A stretch of DNA of 64,000 bases, taken from contig NC_088787.1 of assembly GCF_949628265.1 (NCBI RefSeq), positions 22,682,501 to 22,746,500 on the forward strand, read 5' to 3'. Below, one piece after another: positions 1-12,251 of the stretch (its first letter is position 1; each line of letters begins with the position of its first letter). A program made the position numbers and the translations under genes. Source of the stretch: Cloeon dipterum (lineage: Eukaryota; Arthropoda; Insecta; Ephemeroptera; Baetidae). The notes under the pieces were generated by a model, which saw only the letters and a program-made list of their open reading frames with translations, had not been told where the DNA came from and ran no database searches.

Positions 1-53
1 TTGAAGCTCGAAGCGGGTCAGAGTTAAATTTGATTTGCACAAAATGACATTAC

Positions 54-1396
54 CTTCCAGCCTGTCAACCTCCTTCTGCAATTTCTTGACCGACTTCTCA
101 GCGTACTCAGCGCGAGCCTCAGCCTTGTAAATAAATTTCACCAAATTTCAGTCACAAAAAAGCCCAGTAACAATATTGCTTACCTCTTTTAGTTTCACGC
201 TCAGGGACTTGATTTGGCGCTTGTACTCCTCAACTCGCTGGTTGGCCTGTAAAAATTCCACAGTAGTTTCGATTCTAAAGTTTTCAGTGCAAGGCTTACT
301 TTCTCTTCAGAAACCTCAAGAGACTTCAAGCTGTTACCCACGACCTTCAACTCCTCCTCAAGCTCCATGATCTTGCTGCAAAACACAATAAAAAATCAGT
401 TTCAAAACTGGTGTCATTCCAATAATTTCGCACCTGTCACCAGTCTTGACGCGGTCCTCAGCCACCTCAAGCTCGTCTTCAACGAAGGCCAGCTTGCGGG
501 AAACCTTTGAGTTCGATTAGCGATTAGTCGAGAGTTTAGGTGAGTTTGGAAAGGAAGCAAACCTCGTCGGACTTGCCATCAGCGTCCTCAGCGAGCAGAC
601 GGGCCTCCTTGAGCTGGTTGGTCAATTGTTCCATCCTCTCCTCATCCTGCTGGCTTCTGTTCTCCAACACCTTGCACATACTGAAATTTTACAGCAATGA
701 ATTAAACAAATACTATCCTGTTTAGTCGAATAAATTCTAAAAAATAGAAAACCTATAGAAGTTAATTAATACCCATAAAATTTTGAAAGAAAAAAATAAT
801 TGAGCTGAGGTATAGGCACAGACCAGACCGACATGCAACAATTATGGTTTTGGTGTGACCAAAAAAATCACTTAATTGACAGCTTATTTGAATTTAATTA
901 TTTACCGGACGGCTTCATCAGCTGCCTCAGAGGCCTCCTTCAGCTTCTGCTGAGCGGTGGTGGAACGCTCCTCAGATCGCTCAAGATCCTCCTCAATCTG
1001 CTGGACTTTCCTGTTCAGGGTGGCCATCTCGCTCTCGGCCTGCAAAGGCGAATAACTCATGAAACAAGATACGCGGCCGGAAAAAGAAAATTTATACGTT
1101 TGTGAGAGTCTTCTCCTTGTCCTCGAGCTCCTTGTTGGCCATGACAAGGTCGTTCTTGAACTTGATAAGGTCATTCTCAACCTGTGTTAGCTTCTTCTTC
1201 AGGTCATTCACGTCCTCTCCAACCTGGATGTATAGTCAAATTTTAAGATAATAATTTCGAGCTCTGGAGAGTGTGCAAGAACCTTGTCAGCACGGAGGTT
1301 GGCTTCTCTGGCCTGCTGTTCACAAGTGTCGGCTTTGTCCTGTGCTGTGTCCTTCTCAAGCTTCATAGCTTGCATTTTCTTCTTGATCGCGTCCAT
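54..1396 (-). CDS. Tm: Tropomyosin, muscle-type (partial, last exon outside the window)
   Basis: Tropomyosin is the two-chain coiled coil that lies along actin filaments and, with troponin, gates myosin binding. Eight coding exons read in order on the minus strand: 1396-1283, 1223-1098, 1039-906, 680-563, 504-434, 375-300, 246-184 and 123-54. Their lengths (114, 126, 134, 118, 71, 76, 63, 70 nt) match the conserved exon pattern of animal tropomyosins, and every junction is GT-AG. The N-terminus [16 protein letters not shown] is diagnostic, and heptad repeats fill all 257 visible residues. Exon 8 ends in phase 1; the missing ninth exon should bring the protein to the usual 284 residues. The ATG has a strong context (GCCACCGCC before it), and a CAG acceptor lies about 10 bases upstream, so a separate 5' UTR exon exists further upstream. 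I see no duplicated internal exons here. Which insect paralogue (Tm1 or Tm2) cannot be decided. Confidence 0.96.
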
Positions 1397-3300
1397 GGCG
1401 GTGGCCTGGGGGGTTTTCGCTGCTCAGGTGAAAAATGAAACTAATCTGGAATCAAAAGAAGATATATATATCAATTGATTTTATTAGAAACGATTCCGTT
1501 AGAGTGGTATTAAAATTTTCTTGTTTGCCAATTTGGAGACATCTGAAACGTAGGCGGTCGGCTGAGAGTATTTTCAGACGGCAGAGGAAGTGAATTGATG
1601 GCCTTTCATCTATTTCAACGCCTCGCGTTTTGGCAGTAAATTTTTGTCCTGAATTATATGCACGTACGTTTCGCCCCCTTGGGCGGCTCTTGTGCAACTC
1701 CTGACGATCGCCGCCGTGTTTGAAACCGTGCCAAATGTTATGCTCATGTTTGTAAGGCCACTTTATAAACAGTTTCTTCAGAAATAGCACGCGTAACCCT
1801 GGCGCGGCTATCTCCGCCGACAACTAATCACATTCACAAAAGATATTCGGTTGTCCCCTTCGTCATTTTGTTGTATTCTCCGCGATCACTCTTGCCAAAA
1901 TAAAGCAATTCGAATTACGGAGAAGCGCCTGCGAGATTCGATACGTAGGCAATACGAGTGACATTTCCGCTCCACAGGTTGCATAACAAGCTCATTGCAG
2001 GGGCGCAAGTTCTCCTTAAAACTTTGAAATAAAAAATGTGCATCGGAATGTGAAAAGTTTTAAAAGCCTTCTGCCGTGTTTTGTCTCTCGCCTCTAATTT
2101 CCTGGCTCGCGGCCAGAGTCGAGAGTTAGGACCAATTTTCGTCTGATCCATCAGCACGTAAAATAAAAAGTGTTCAATCAGGTGCACTGCTGGCGGCCTT
2201 AAAGCTGGATTTAACAACTAGTGGTTCCACGCATGTGTGGGCAGCGGTGGGAATCGTCGTCAGAACGGAGTAGAACTTGTGTCTGCGCTGATCGGCGGAC
2301 AGGCGCCAAAAATAACGGTGACTAATAAAAGGGCGGACAAAAGTGGCCATCGCGGGCTTGGCGATTGCAACCCGCGGATATGTTTCTGTCTCGTTAGCAA
2401 ATTACTCGTACAAATGAAGTGACGACAGTTTGTCGAACAATGTCTCGTGATATTAGCGAATTTTTAGTTTTCCCAGTCGTGGGGATTATATTTTCCTGCA
2501 TCGCAATGTCCGTCACTTTTTGTCATAAAATGTTGCAGTCTTTGCGAACTCGATATATCTATGCACTTTGATGAATTGGAAGGTGGTGAGCGCCGAGAAA
2601 AAGGCGAGAAAACGCGAGCGAGGGGAAATAGATCGAGTTGCTGTCCGGCCTAAAAATAAAGCGACCCATATTAACGGGGCTGCGACGGCGCCCTGTTGGC
2701 TCGCGCACCTTCTTTGGTATGTCCACTCACTGCACAGAGACACTTTCTACACGCTTCCGGCCGCGAATTGCTGCGGAATTCGGACAAAAGCGAAACACTC
2801 TGTCGGCGCAGGAAGTGTAGGCAGAAAAGCGGCCACGGGCGGTGCAAAAAACGGACCAAAAATCCAGCGAGTGTCCCGAGCGGCGGCGGACGGCGGAGCG
2901 GCTGCGGCCAACTGCGAAAGGGTCAAGTCAGGGCGTGTACCTGCGGAAAGGGCGGACCTGGAGTGCTTTCAGACTTGAAGAAGCTGCTCTCCTTCTTCGT
3001 GGCCTGTCTCACACTAGGAACTCGGCGGCCTGCTGGTGGCGCGGCAGGCACCCCCTCCCTCCCGATCCGCGATCGAGGAGCCAAAAATGGATAGAGACCC
3101 CTCTCGCTCTACCTGCGAAGAGCTGTGCGCGCGGCCGCGCTTCACGTGCGATCCTCTCTGCTATGCTATGCTCTGCGCTCGCTCTCCCGCTGACCATTGT
3201 TCCCTCGCGCTGCAAAACGTGGGTGTATCAAATGGAATTTCCGCGAACACGACACTGCAGCCGTCTGGACAGTCAAAAAATACTTGCGTGCCTCTACGTT
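1397..3300. other. Upstream region of tropomyosin
   Basis: No coding exon found. The short 5' leader next to the ATG begins at an acceptor near 1405, so the first tropomyosin exon and promoter should lie in this stretch or beyond it. About 2580-3230 is clearly GC-richer than its surroundings and contains many overlapping open frames on both strands that look like composition effects. It is a reasonable promoter/5' UTR candidate, but no TATA box or start site could be fixed. Confidence 0.35.
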
Positions 3301-6300
3301 CCTTGACGAAATTTCTTTCATTTATTTCAAATATGTCAGTTTATATACAGTATATCATTTTTTAATGAAATGTCATGAGTAATGAAACGTGTACAGCAAA
3401 CAAGAAGTATGTGGAGATCAATGCTCACTGTTTTTTTTTGCTTTAGCGGCTCGAGATTGGGTCATATTGTTCTTATTTAAGTCTAAGAAATGGTAGAAGT
3501 TAAAGGGGTTCATCACAGAAATTGTTACTAAAAATATTTAATTTTAGTTCAGACCAAGGGGAAAAATTCCTGCACATTTTTTTTAAATTTTCCTGTAGGG
3601 GCAGGTTTACTATTTTTAAAACAGTTGCGATGTTAATGATTGAATGACAAAATTTTTCCTCCAGATTTTTTTGTATCAAAACCCTCTCTGCAACATTAAC
3701 ATTTTTTACATGCTTGTATTACATATATAATATTTTCCATTTTTTTCTGAGTCCTCGATCGTTTTACATAAACACGAAACTGTCTGCATAAGCCGATATT
3801 TTAATATTATTAGTTTACCAGTACCAAATAATGCTTATTTCTTGTGTATCCCGTTATGTCTCTGGGATTTTATTTGCCTTTTGCTGTTTCCTATTCATCA
3901 GGAAAGTTCCACTCGCAGCAGCACATTAATAAAATTGAGTATATTATTGAGTCAAACCAAACAGCCTCAAGGTAATTTATGGGGCACAGTTGCCCTGCTG
4001 ATCCGTAATAAACCAAATTTGAATCTAATTTATTATTTTGATCCCACGGGTGTACGATATTAAAAATATATTCTTGACGCTAAATATTTTTGCAAACTTT
4101 AGGCTTAGGTTCCGTTTGAAAATGTAAATATTTCAAATAATGGAAGATTTAAGGAAATTAAATTAAACTTCAAATTTTTATAAAGCAATAATGGACAATT
4201 ATGACGGGAAAATGAAGAGATATAATTACCGAAATTTTGGAAAAAAATATAAATTTGTAATTTCAAATAATGGTCTCAAAGTCTAATGTGAAAGGTTTGA
4301 TAAACAAATATGCGAAACATGACAGTAAGAAGATCAGATAAGAGATTCACTTCGGTTTCCTTGTTCTTGCACTTTTGAAATAAAAATACAAAATACGTTT
4401 CTCCAGTATTTTCAAATAAATGAACAGCAGAGCCAGAGTAGAGCCTACTCAACACCAGTTTTCCGATTTTTCTCACATTCACCATTTACAGAAATATTTA
4501 AAAACGGATAATGACAGTGTCGTCAAGTCATCTTTATTGTATATCACTTCAAAATACACGTGTGACATATTTGCTTAATTACGAATTAACTTCCTTCTTT
4601 ATTTTTCCATTTTCAAGCAAGTATTTCCCCCTTACTTTCCACATTTCCCCCTTCAATTCTTTTGAAGAAATATGATCCTCCTGGATATTTTATTTTTAAG
4701 TTGGAAATACCTATACTTTATCTTTTTAAGTTTGGTAACAATCAAAACCCCGGGAATTTTTGCAACGTTCGTTATTCAAAGCTATAATTTTAATTTTGCT
4801 CTAGCGCGTAGGAATATGTATCCCTCCCGAAATTTGAATAAGGAAGCGGGAGAAAATATCGTCACACGAACTTTTTCGTGTGTCAAGTGAAGTGTCCGTT
4901 TAGCCCGAAGCGGCTGCGCTCGTGAAAATTCCGAGCGCACGCAACAAAATTTCGGCCAAACGGCGCAGTTCTAAAAATATAAAGCGTACTTGATTGGGAT
5001 GCTCTGGCCGAATAAAATAAATAAACGCTGCAGCATTTCGTTGCGAGCAGAGTGAGATGGCAGAGAAGAGAACAAGCCAGTCAGTGGCTTCTTCGTCCGC
5101 GAGGGTACACGCGGCCACGGCACTTCTTGGCACCGCGCTCTCATCTGCACGAAAGAAAGAGGCAACCGCGAGAAATAACTCGGCGCACACGTCATGAGGC
5201 CGAACCAACAACTAATACGAAACTCCACAAAAGACCACGCTTATGTCCAAAAATCCAAAAGCTCATTTGATACTGGTTGGAAATGTATTTTATGTTTGCA
5301 TGCGTTCTTACTTTTGTTTTCCGTGGATGGCATATTTTAAATCACTTTTCGTTGTCATATGTATTATGTGGCAGGATAAAATTTCTTTGACAATTTTATT
5401 TGGAGTTTGATATTTCAGCAAGCTGATTTATCGGGGGATCGAATCAAAATTATTTCGGTGTCATTTCTACGTGTTTCCCTTCCTCTTTAACACTTCAAAT
5501 AATAATCTGTCATTATTTGACAAATAGTTTTTGGATATCAGGCTCAAATGTGAAAATAGCACTGGTTATTATACTCGGTGGTAGTGATTTTTTATTTTGA
5601 TTTACGGCCATAAATGTTTTAGGTTGAGAACGAGTTTTTTAACATTTGAACAATAAAATATACTAAGCTTTTCTCCCTTCTTAATGACAAGTTAATAATT
5701 TAAAGTGTGCTTTCAACCATATTTTTAATGTAAGATAATATTTATAAAAATAGAAAGGAAAAACATTAAAATCTAGCAATAATTATCATGTCACGTCTAA
5801 AATTAGAGCAACGCCTGAGAACGATGTTCCTTCACAGCGGGGAAAATCTTGTTGATGTTTCGATGTTTGCCTTTTTTGCAGTGCAGAATGCGCTCTCTTT
5901 TGTTTCTGGTGCTCCTAGCAGAAAAGGTCTAGACCGTTTTGAAATAAAACGCTGATTGCGAGTTTAATCTTGAGATTGCCAATTTTTATTTGAAAGATAA
6001 TTTTGGGATCCGATTATACCAATTTATTTTGCACGTCGGTAAACATGATTTTAGATCCATTTTTCCGATCACTTTCACAAAGTTTCTAATCGCAAAACAT
6101 ACTTCATCATCTTGTTTTATTACTTCGCCACTTCCCCATTGAAGTGAAAAAAGGCCGTGAGAATTCCTCAGTCTGAGACGGAATTCCCTTTGCCCCTTTC
6201 AGCAGCTCGTAGCCCCCGCGTTCGTTAGCTTTCAAATTCGACAAATAATAACGTCTGCATAATTTTAGACAACACATATTGGAATGTGTGTGGGGGTGGC

Positions 6301-7372
6301 GGGCGGGGAACCGGTGCCGAACGAGGGAACTGACCAAACTGCCAACAAAATCACAAATGCAGAGAGCCCTTGTGCTTTCTGATTGTTCCCAGGTGAACAT
6401 GGAATCGATGTGTATACGTTTTCATAGCGGCTGCAAGAGGGAAAAAACCGATCTTGCGCCGTCTGCGGAAGTTATTAGAAATTAACCATTAAAAGCACAA
6501 AACAAATTTAAATGTAACCAGCCGTCATTCAAAATGAGGCGTCTGAGTCCTCAGTGTAAAATAATACATTTTTTTAAATTTACTCTTTGCGGCGGGCGTT
6601 GTAACTGAATGGCTGACGTTGAATTATTATTATCGAGGTTGCGTCGACAACTGGCTCTCTCTCCAAACAAGAAACCGTTCTGAACGAAAAGAAAAAATAT
6701 TTACGGCCGCGTCACGGACGTCTGGCAACCCCGATTCGCTGCGAATTCATTCCTGGTCGACGAAAAACACAAACTTCTCCAGTTAGGAACTAAAGGCTGC
6801 TTGATTGAGATGAACTTTTAGACGCGACTTTGATTTTTCTGTTTCATTGCCGGCTAATTTCCTTCGTAATCAAGCGCCCTTTGCTAGGAGTCACTTGCTT
6901 TGGCTATGCAAGTACTTCTCATTAGAAAATAAAATATTTTGTAGACGAACTGACCAATTTGCCAATCATCGACACATTGCCAATCATTAGGAACGATGCA
7001 ATAATTGTCTTTTCGTCAAACTCAGGCAAGAATCCACTTGGGTTGCGTGAGCCGTGCCAAAATCAAATGATTTCATTTCTTTTGAAATCGAACCTTGTCA
7101 AATAATCTTAAGAACCGACAACTTCAGTTCAGAACAGGACTTAGTGTGCATTTAAGTGGTGGTATTCAGATGTTTGATTGCTTTTGGATTCCTTAAAACT
7201 TACTATGCATGCTTCAGCGCAACTTGAGTCTGATGAGATTGTGCCATGGCACAGAGATAAGTAGCACGTACTTAAGACATACATACAATGAAAAATATAA
7301 AAATCTTGTAACAACTTGATATATCACTGACCAATGGCTCAGACCGTGCTGCACGAAACTAGTTTTGGTCGT
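3301..7372. other. Intergenic AT-rich DNA between tropomyosin and Dcp2
   Basis: Mostly AT-rich non-coding sequence with a few more GC-rich patches (about 4900-5230 and 6280-6460). The right part presumably contains the Dcp2 3' UTR. No exon with family resemblance, no RNA gene and no bounded repeat was recognised. Confidence 0.4.
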
Positions 7373-10300
7373 CTAGCTCGCCAACTGCTTCAGCAGGGCG
7401 GTGTGATCGAAGTGGAAGTTGGTCCACGACGGCGCAGTGATGATGGCCACCCCGTCCTGATCGAATCTCAGGCCGCATTTCTGCAAGTGGCCGTTACTCG
7501 CCACCGGCATCGGTGATACCCGCTTTCCTGCCACCTTTCTTGAAGCTTTTGTCTGCTGCTGGTTTTCAACCTAGGATATTAGGAAAAAAATCATAAGCTG
7601 ATGCTTTCCTCAAGACAATGTGTGATTAAAAAAGCAAAACCACTTAAATGTTTTAATTGACGACACAATCTGGCAATTAAAAAAAGGAACGATCAAATCC
7701 AGGCGGATAAAAAACGAGAGGTTAACTAATTTTAACTTATCACTGACATTTTCAGGTTTTCATAATAATTAGCCTAGCAAGTTTTAATAATTGGGTAATT
7801 GGCTTACTGGAAGAAATTAGTAATCTTAACGCTAAAAGCTAATATTTAGACATCTTATAATTTTACCGGAATTTTAAAATTCCCGCCTTACTAGAAATTA
7901 CTTGTCTAAAAAAGCTACATCAAAGAATTTTGTAGCCAATCAAGGCTTTTTTAATCTGGGTCAACCGTCAGAGGCAAAATTGACGGTCAATCAGATAAAA
8001 TTATAGTAAAGCTTAAAGCGGGCCTTGAGATAAGTTTTGATTGAATTGCAATCCCATACTTTTCTTGGCTTTCTGAAAAATACATAACCATAAATTTTAC
8101 CTTTTTATTGTTTTTCACAATAATTTTCAACTCCTCAAAATGTTCTAGCAATTACGATATTTTTAGCATTAAAATATGTATAAAAATTTCTATACTGTGA
8201 ATTGAGAGTTGGAAATTTTAAATATCTACACCAGTTACTAGAACTGTTAGGGAAATTACAAAGTTTTTAAAAAAAAATGATGTCAACAATCTTTGTCTCA
8301 GATAGCCATTATTTTATCCATTCAGAAATGCGAAAAGTGTGTAGGCTAATAAAATTGAAAATTCATGATAATTAATTTAATTATATACTTTTTTTGCTAA
8401 ATTCTTCACATAAATTTTAATTTACTCAGTATTTAAAATTAGCTAACAATTTATTTTAAATTCTAATAAGTACAGGAAAATGTCTTATGCCTAACTTAAA
8501 ACTAAGTTTAATTTGTCGGAATGATTGGAGATGGCCATCTTTCGGGTGGAGAAAAAGTAAAAAAATTATGAAGGTCAAGAAACAATTTCAGAACAAGACG
8601 AAAATTACAGAAAATCTACTTAACTAGTCGGGAAGGACACTTAAATAACAACAATCGCAAATGTTCAATTTTCCCTTGCATATTGTGGTATGTTTCTTGC
8701 ACAGTAAAATAGCAAATAAACGTAGAGAACCATCTTTGTGAGAAAATGCGGCCCTAATGCTTGGGTCAGGCTGGTCTTGTTGAAGTTAAGAAGAATCTTG
8801 TACCAAATGATTAAAAAGTGAAGCTAAAATAGTTTATTGAGTTGTTGGTACGAGAAATTGGAATTTTATGTTAAAATTCTAGCTCATGCTCACTTTGGAA
8901 AATAGGCAATCAAATCATAGAATATTATTAAGTACCAGATATTAATCTAATTGTTGCAGCAATGATAAAGACTTCCACATTGCTTCAATAGCGTGCACAA
9001 CTTTTAAAGGATCGAGAAGAGCGGTCAAAGGAGCAAATTGAAAAAGTGGATCAGTCTCACCTGCTGATTCTTCTTGACCCTCTTGTCCTGATCCCCAACA
9101 GCGGCGGTTTTTTGCTTCTTCTCAACAGCCACTGGGGTTTGCTTCCGGTGATTCTTTTTATTTTCAATCCAATTCCTAATGCGTCGGATGAATGGGATAA
9201 TCATGAAGAAGCTGTTGGTACCAAGACCAAGCGCGTCCTTGGACGTCGTGTCCTTCTTTGTGCAAGGCAACTGGTCCACAGGGAACCACTGGATGGACTT
9301 GATTTCACAGCGGGTTGATGGCTTAAATGAAGTGTCGCTAGGCACTCCTGAGATGATGTACAGTCTGATCAGCTGGTCGTTGTGGACGTGCTCAAGGAAG
9401 TCGTTCTCTCTAAGATAGGGACTGATGTCAAAGCTGGTCTCTTCCAACACCTGTTTACAGAGGCCTTTTTTAAAAATTCCGATACTTTTCAAAAAATAAT
9501 AATGATCTAAAAAGCGGGGAGACGTTTTCTCAATTATACTTCATTAGAAAGATCACTGATTTCACCTTAATTGGCAAAAAAACGCGACCTAATTCAACTA
9601 AAAATTGGAAAAATTCATGGTCGGTTCCAACATCTGTACAAAATTGTGGTAATTTTAGTGAGCAAATAAATAGTCAATGTAGAATCAAAAGAAACCTTTG
9701 TATATCTCACAGGCTGTCTAATCATATCAGCTGGTGAGGTTACATTAATTTTATTGTTGCTATACCTCTCTGATGGCGCAACGAGACCACTCTTCGCCTT
9801 CATTCACTTTGCCCTTCGGAAAGCCCCAGGAGCACTTGGAATAGTATCCTTGAACCAGAAGAACGTGTGTCATATTTTCGTTGAGGATGATTGCTCCAAA
9901 CGTGGGGACAGACATTTTGTACGCTCTCCATGCCTCATACATTTTCTCGGCACTGCTGCTGTACCTGTTCAGGTGTGGAATGTGCTGCGAAGAGAGAATG
10001 CCTCGCGTCAGATTCATGCAGAAACGAGCGTGTTAAAACATACCTTTAACATGCAAGCGTGGAATTCCTTGATAGAACATTTCCGCAGACTGCTATTGTT
10101 TTTGCAGTAGAAGTCAAGGTAGTACCAATGGGCGAGCTCAATTTGAAAACAGATTCTGATTTCGTTGGATCTCTCCTCTTCAGGCACATTGATAATGAAG
10201 CGGCTGAAAATACAAAGAAAGTTAGAGATGTGGATAATAAAAATTTTAACTACGCATCATTGGAAATTCGAGAAAACTACATTAATTTTGTGTTAAATTA

Positions 10301-12251
10301 ATAATCTGATGCCAAATTAATCTGGATTGATTAATAAAACTCGCCATTCTTACCCAGCGAGCAAAGTTTGTTCAAATAATATTTTGACATTAAAAGAACA
10401 TTCCTTTTGTGTGGAAGTAATGTTATGTTCATTTAATATCAGGTTAAAACATTATCTCTATGTTCTATGTTCGATGAATATTCATTTATATTCTAGGAAC
10501 ATGAACATAAATAGAATGTAGCTGAATATTCCGTTAAGATATTAAATCAACTAAAAAATTAAAAAATGGTTTTATGTTCTTTGAATGTTCAGGGAACATT
10601 CATAGAACATTAATTACGCGCATGCGTTAATTTAAAAACTGGTCTCAAAACATGCGCCATTTTAATTATTGCTCAAAAACAAAAACAAAGCCGATTAGGC
10701 TGCTGCTGCGAATTTGCAGCACTCAATCAGCTTCGCGCGCGTCCCCTGCGTGTCGCTCTTGCCGACTTAATTGAAATATCGCCGAATTCACGAGGTCTTT
10801 TGCAAGATTAAAGTGTGAAATTGTCTCAACATCGTTGATTAGGTTCGTTGGAAATATAATGTAAGTATAAATCACCAAAGTTAATGCAGAATTAGACTAA
10901 ATGGTACGAATTCACACAGATAATTCCGGCGTGTCATGATGTGATCCAGAGTGATCCTCTCCCGTCCCTAATTCACGCGCGTGGCCCACGTACATACACA
11001 CATATCAGGTGATGGCAAAAAGGGATCCAATCCGCAGGCAATGGACAGCGTGCCAAGATTATTACACAAGCTGCGCGCCTTTGGACTCTGGAAAGTTGGG
11101 AAGCAATGCAGTTGCCTCTGATGTATTTCATCTCCAGTGGATTCATTGTGCAACCGCATTTTATTAAAAATAAATATACTGCTCGATGCATCAGTTGGGT
11201 AAGCCCTTAGTGTTCAGAGCAATCAACAGATGGCGCCACAACCTACTTATACTATACTTCCGATCTTATAAATTAAGGAACTGTCACTGCGATTTCAAAC
11301 TCGATCCTGCTGCTGTGCATTCTTCACTTAATATATGTCCTCTTTTGACGTGGTAAAATTCAAAATCGGTTAAGCCAATCGCCGTAGAATCATGAAAAAC
11401 CTTTGAAATAAATTAAAATCTTTTCTAACGTTTCTACGGTGAAATGGCTTGACTAATTTTTGTTTTTAGCAGTCTAAATGAGATATTCAAGACGCAGATT
11501 GCACAGCAGCTGGATTGCGTCTGAAATCGCAGTGGAAGTGCCTTAAAATCGAAAATATAGATAAGTATATGGTGGCGCCATCTGTTGGCGGCTTGAACAC
11601 TAAGGGTTTACCTAACTCGTGTATTGAAACAGTTATAGAAATAATGTTCCACGTGTGTCATTTATGCTTCATAACATTCATCGGCCATCAAACGAATATT
11701 ATCTAAACATTCATTGAATATTAAAAGAGCTTCAAGGAATATTCTCGGAACATTCACAGAACATAAAACAAACTTAAAGTAATATTCAATCGGAATGTTC
11801 CCTAACGTTTAAAAAGCGTCACATTTTCGTGTGTCAGTAACATTCCGCTTGAATGTTCCCCAAACATCAGTGGAATGTTCTAGAACATTAAACGAACACA
11901 ATTTGCTCGCTGGGTAATATTATGGAATACACAATACAGTACATCACACCAGCAGGAGATAATGATTTGTTGCTCAACAGTTATAACACAAATCTCTGAA
12001 TTTTGCTAATTTTGCTAGCAGTCTATTGCCAAAAGAAACTCTTGCGCAAAGAAAATAACCTGACCAACGTCTGCTAAAAATGGAATCACTCAGGGCATTG
12101 CAGGATAACAAACCTGGGATGATTGTTAAAGTGCCAAAGTCAACAATTTGCTAACTGGGTTTATGAATTCGTACCTTGCTAAATCATCTAGGATGTCTGA
12201 CGACACCAAATTTTTCTGGTATTCCATTATTGGTGGATGAATAGCAGCCAT
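7373..12251 (-). CDS. Dcp2: mRNA-decapping enzyme 2 (Nudix hydrolase)
   Basis: Dcp2 removes the m7GDP cap from mRNA with Dcp1 in cytoplasmic decay complexes (P bodies). Five exons: 12251-12175, 10203-10044, 9984-9766, 9450-9061, 7570-7373; the total of 1044 nt gives 347 residues and all phases agree. Residues about 20-80 are the N-terminal regulatory domain ([20 protein letters not shown], then [14 protein letters not shown]). The Nudix domain follows, with [13 protein letters not shown] running into REVLEET; the catalytic glutamates are present. Box B ([18 protein letters not shown]) ends the catalytic core. The last exon carries a short C-terminal motif, [16 protein letters not shown], matching the conserved C-terminal motif of animal Dcp2. 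Length is somewhat below human DCP2 (420). The Nudix consensus Gly after REVLEET is Ser here. The start is the first in-frame ATG, in good context (tttcATGG). Intron 1 (12174-10204) hosts a transposon. Confidence 0.95.
7571..9060 (-). other. Dcp2 intron 4
   Basis: An AT-rich 1.5-kb phase-0 intron between the box-B exon and the C-terminal exon. Ends are GTGAGA and a CCTAG acceptor. No further in-frame exon was recognised, although the region between box B and the C-terminal motif is often longer in other animals, so a poorly conserved exon could have been missed. Confidence 0.45.
10396..10601. promoter_or_regulatory. GAAnnTTC cluster, left arm of the TIR element
   Basis: Five GAAnnTTC palindromes occur at 10396, 10476, 10524, 10583 and 10594. 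The last two form GAATGTTC-AGG-GAACATTC. This is the inverted-unit pattern of heat-shock elements, but as subterminal repeats of a MITE they could equally be transposase-binding sites. Function is inference. Confidence 0.3.
11225..11237 (+). promoter_or_regulatory. CTCF-like motif, left foldback arm
   Basis: AACAGATGGCGCC matches the core of the animal CTCF recognition pattern (AGRKGGCRS). The mirror copy is in the right arm at 11574-11586 on the other strand. A third copy of the 13-mer is at 20942-20954. The motif match is visible; binding is inference. Confidence 0.3.
11574..11586 (-). promoter_or_regulatory. CTCF-like motif, right foldback arm
   Basis: Reverse-strand copy of the motif at 11225. 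On the minus strand it is preceded by GCCGCC, so it reads GCCAACAGATGGCGCCAC, a closer match to the vertebrate consensus CCASYAGRKGGCRSY with one deviation in the first half. It faces its partner about 340 bp away. Confidence 0.3.
11737..11890. promoter_or_regulatory. GAAnnTTC cluster, right arm of the TIR element
   Basis: Five more GAAnnTTC palindromes occur at 11737, 11748, 11793, 11851 and 11873. The block GAATGTTCTAGAACATT (11873-11889) contains TTCTAGAA, the textbook core of a strong heat-shock element. Functional status is unknown. Confidence 0.35.

Larger units (their letters stand above)
11193..11617. repeat. Nested 425-bp foldback (long imperfect inverted repeat)
   Basis: The two halves, 11193-about 11400 and about 11410-11617, are imperfect inverted copies of each other. 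Matching blocks include agttgggtaa/agttaggtaa, cccttagtgttca, aacagatggcgccac, cactgcgatttca, gctgctgtgca and gccgtaga/accgtaga, with the apex near 11405. No coding capacity. It looks like an independent foldback MITE inserted in, or captured by, the larger element. Confidence 0.75.
10353..11914. mobile_element. Non-autonomous TIR DNA element (about 1.56 kb) in Dcp2 intron 1
   Basis: The ends are a perfect 13-bp inverted repeat, CCCAGCGAGCAAA at 10353-10365 and its complement at 11902-11914, each flanked by TA. That fits a Tc1/mariner-type TA target duplication. Beyond the perfect ends the arms remain related but diverged: both contain many copies of GAATGTTC in either orientation. No transposase reading frame is present, so it is non-autonomous. 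A second, complete foldback (11193-11617) sits inside. The superfamily assignment is inference from the TA flanks and end structure only. Confidence 0.75.

Noticed and set aside
1452-1823. 123-codon minus-strand frame upstream of tropomyosin
   Set aside because: Lies in the UTR/intron region above the tropomyosin ATG, no homology, out of context with the splice acceptor at 1405.
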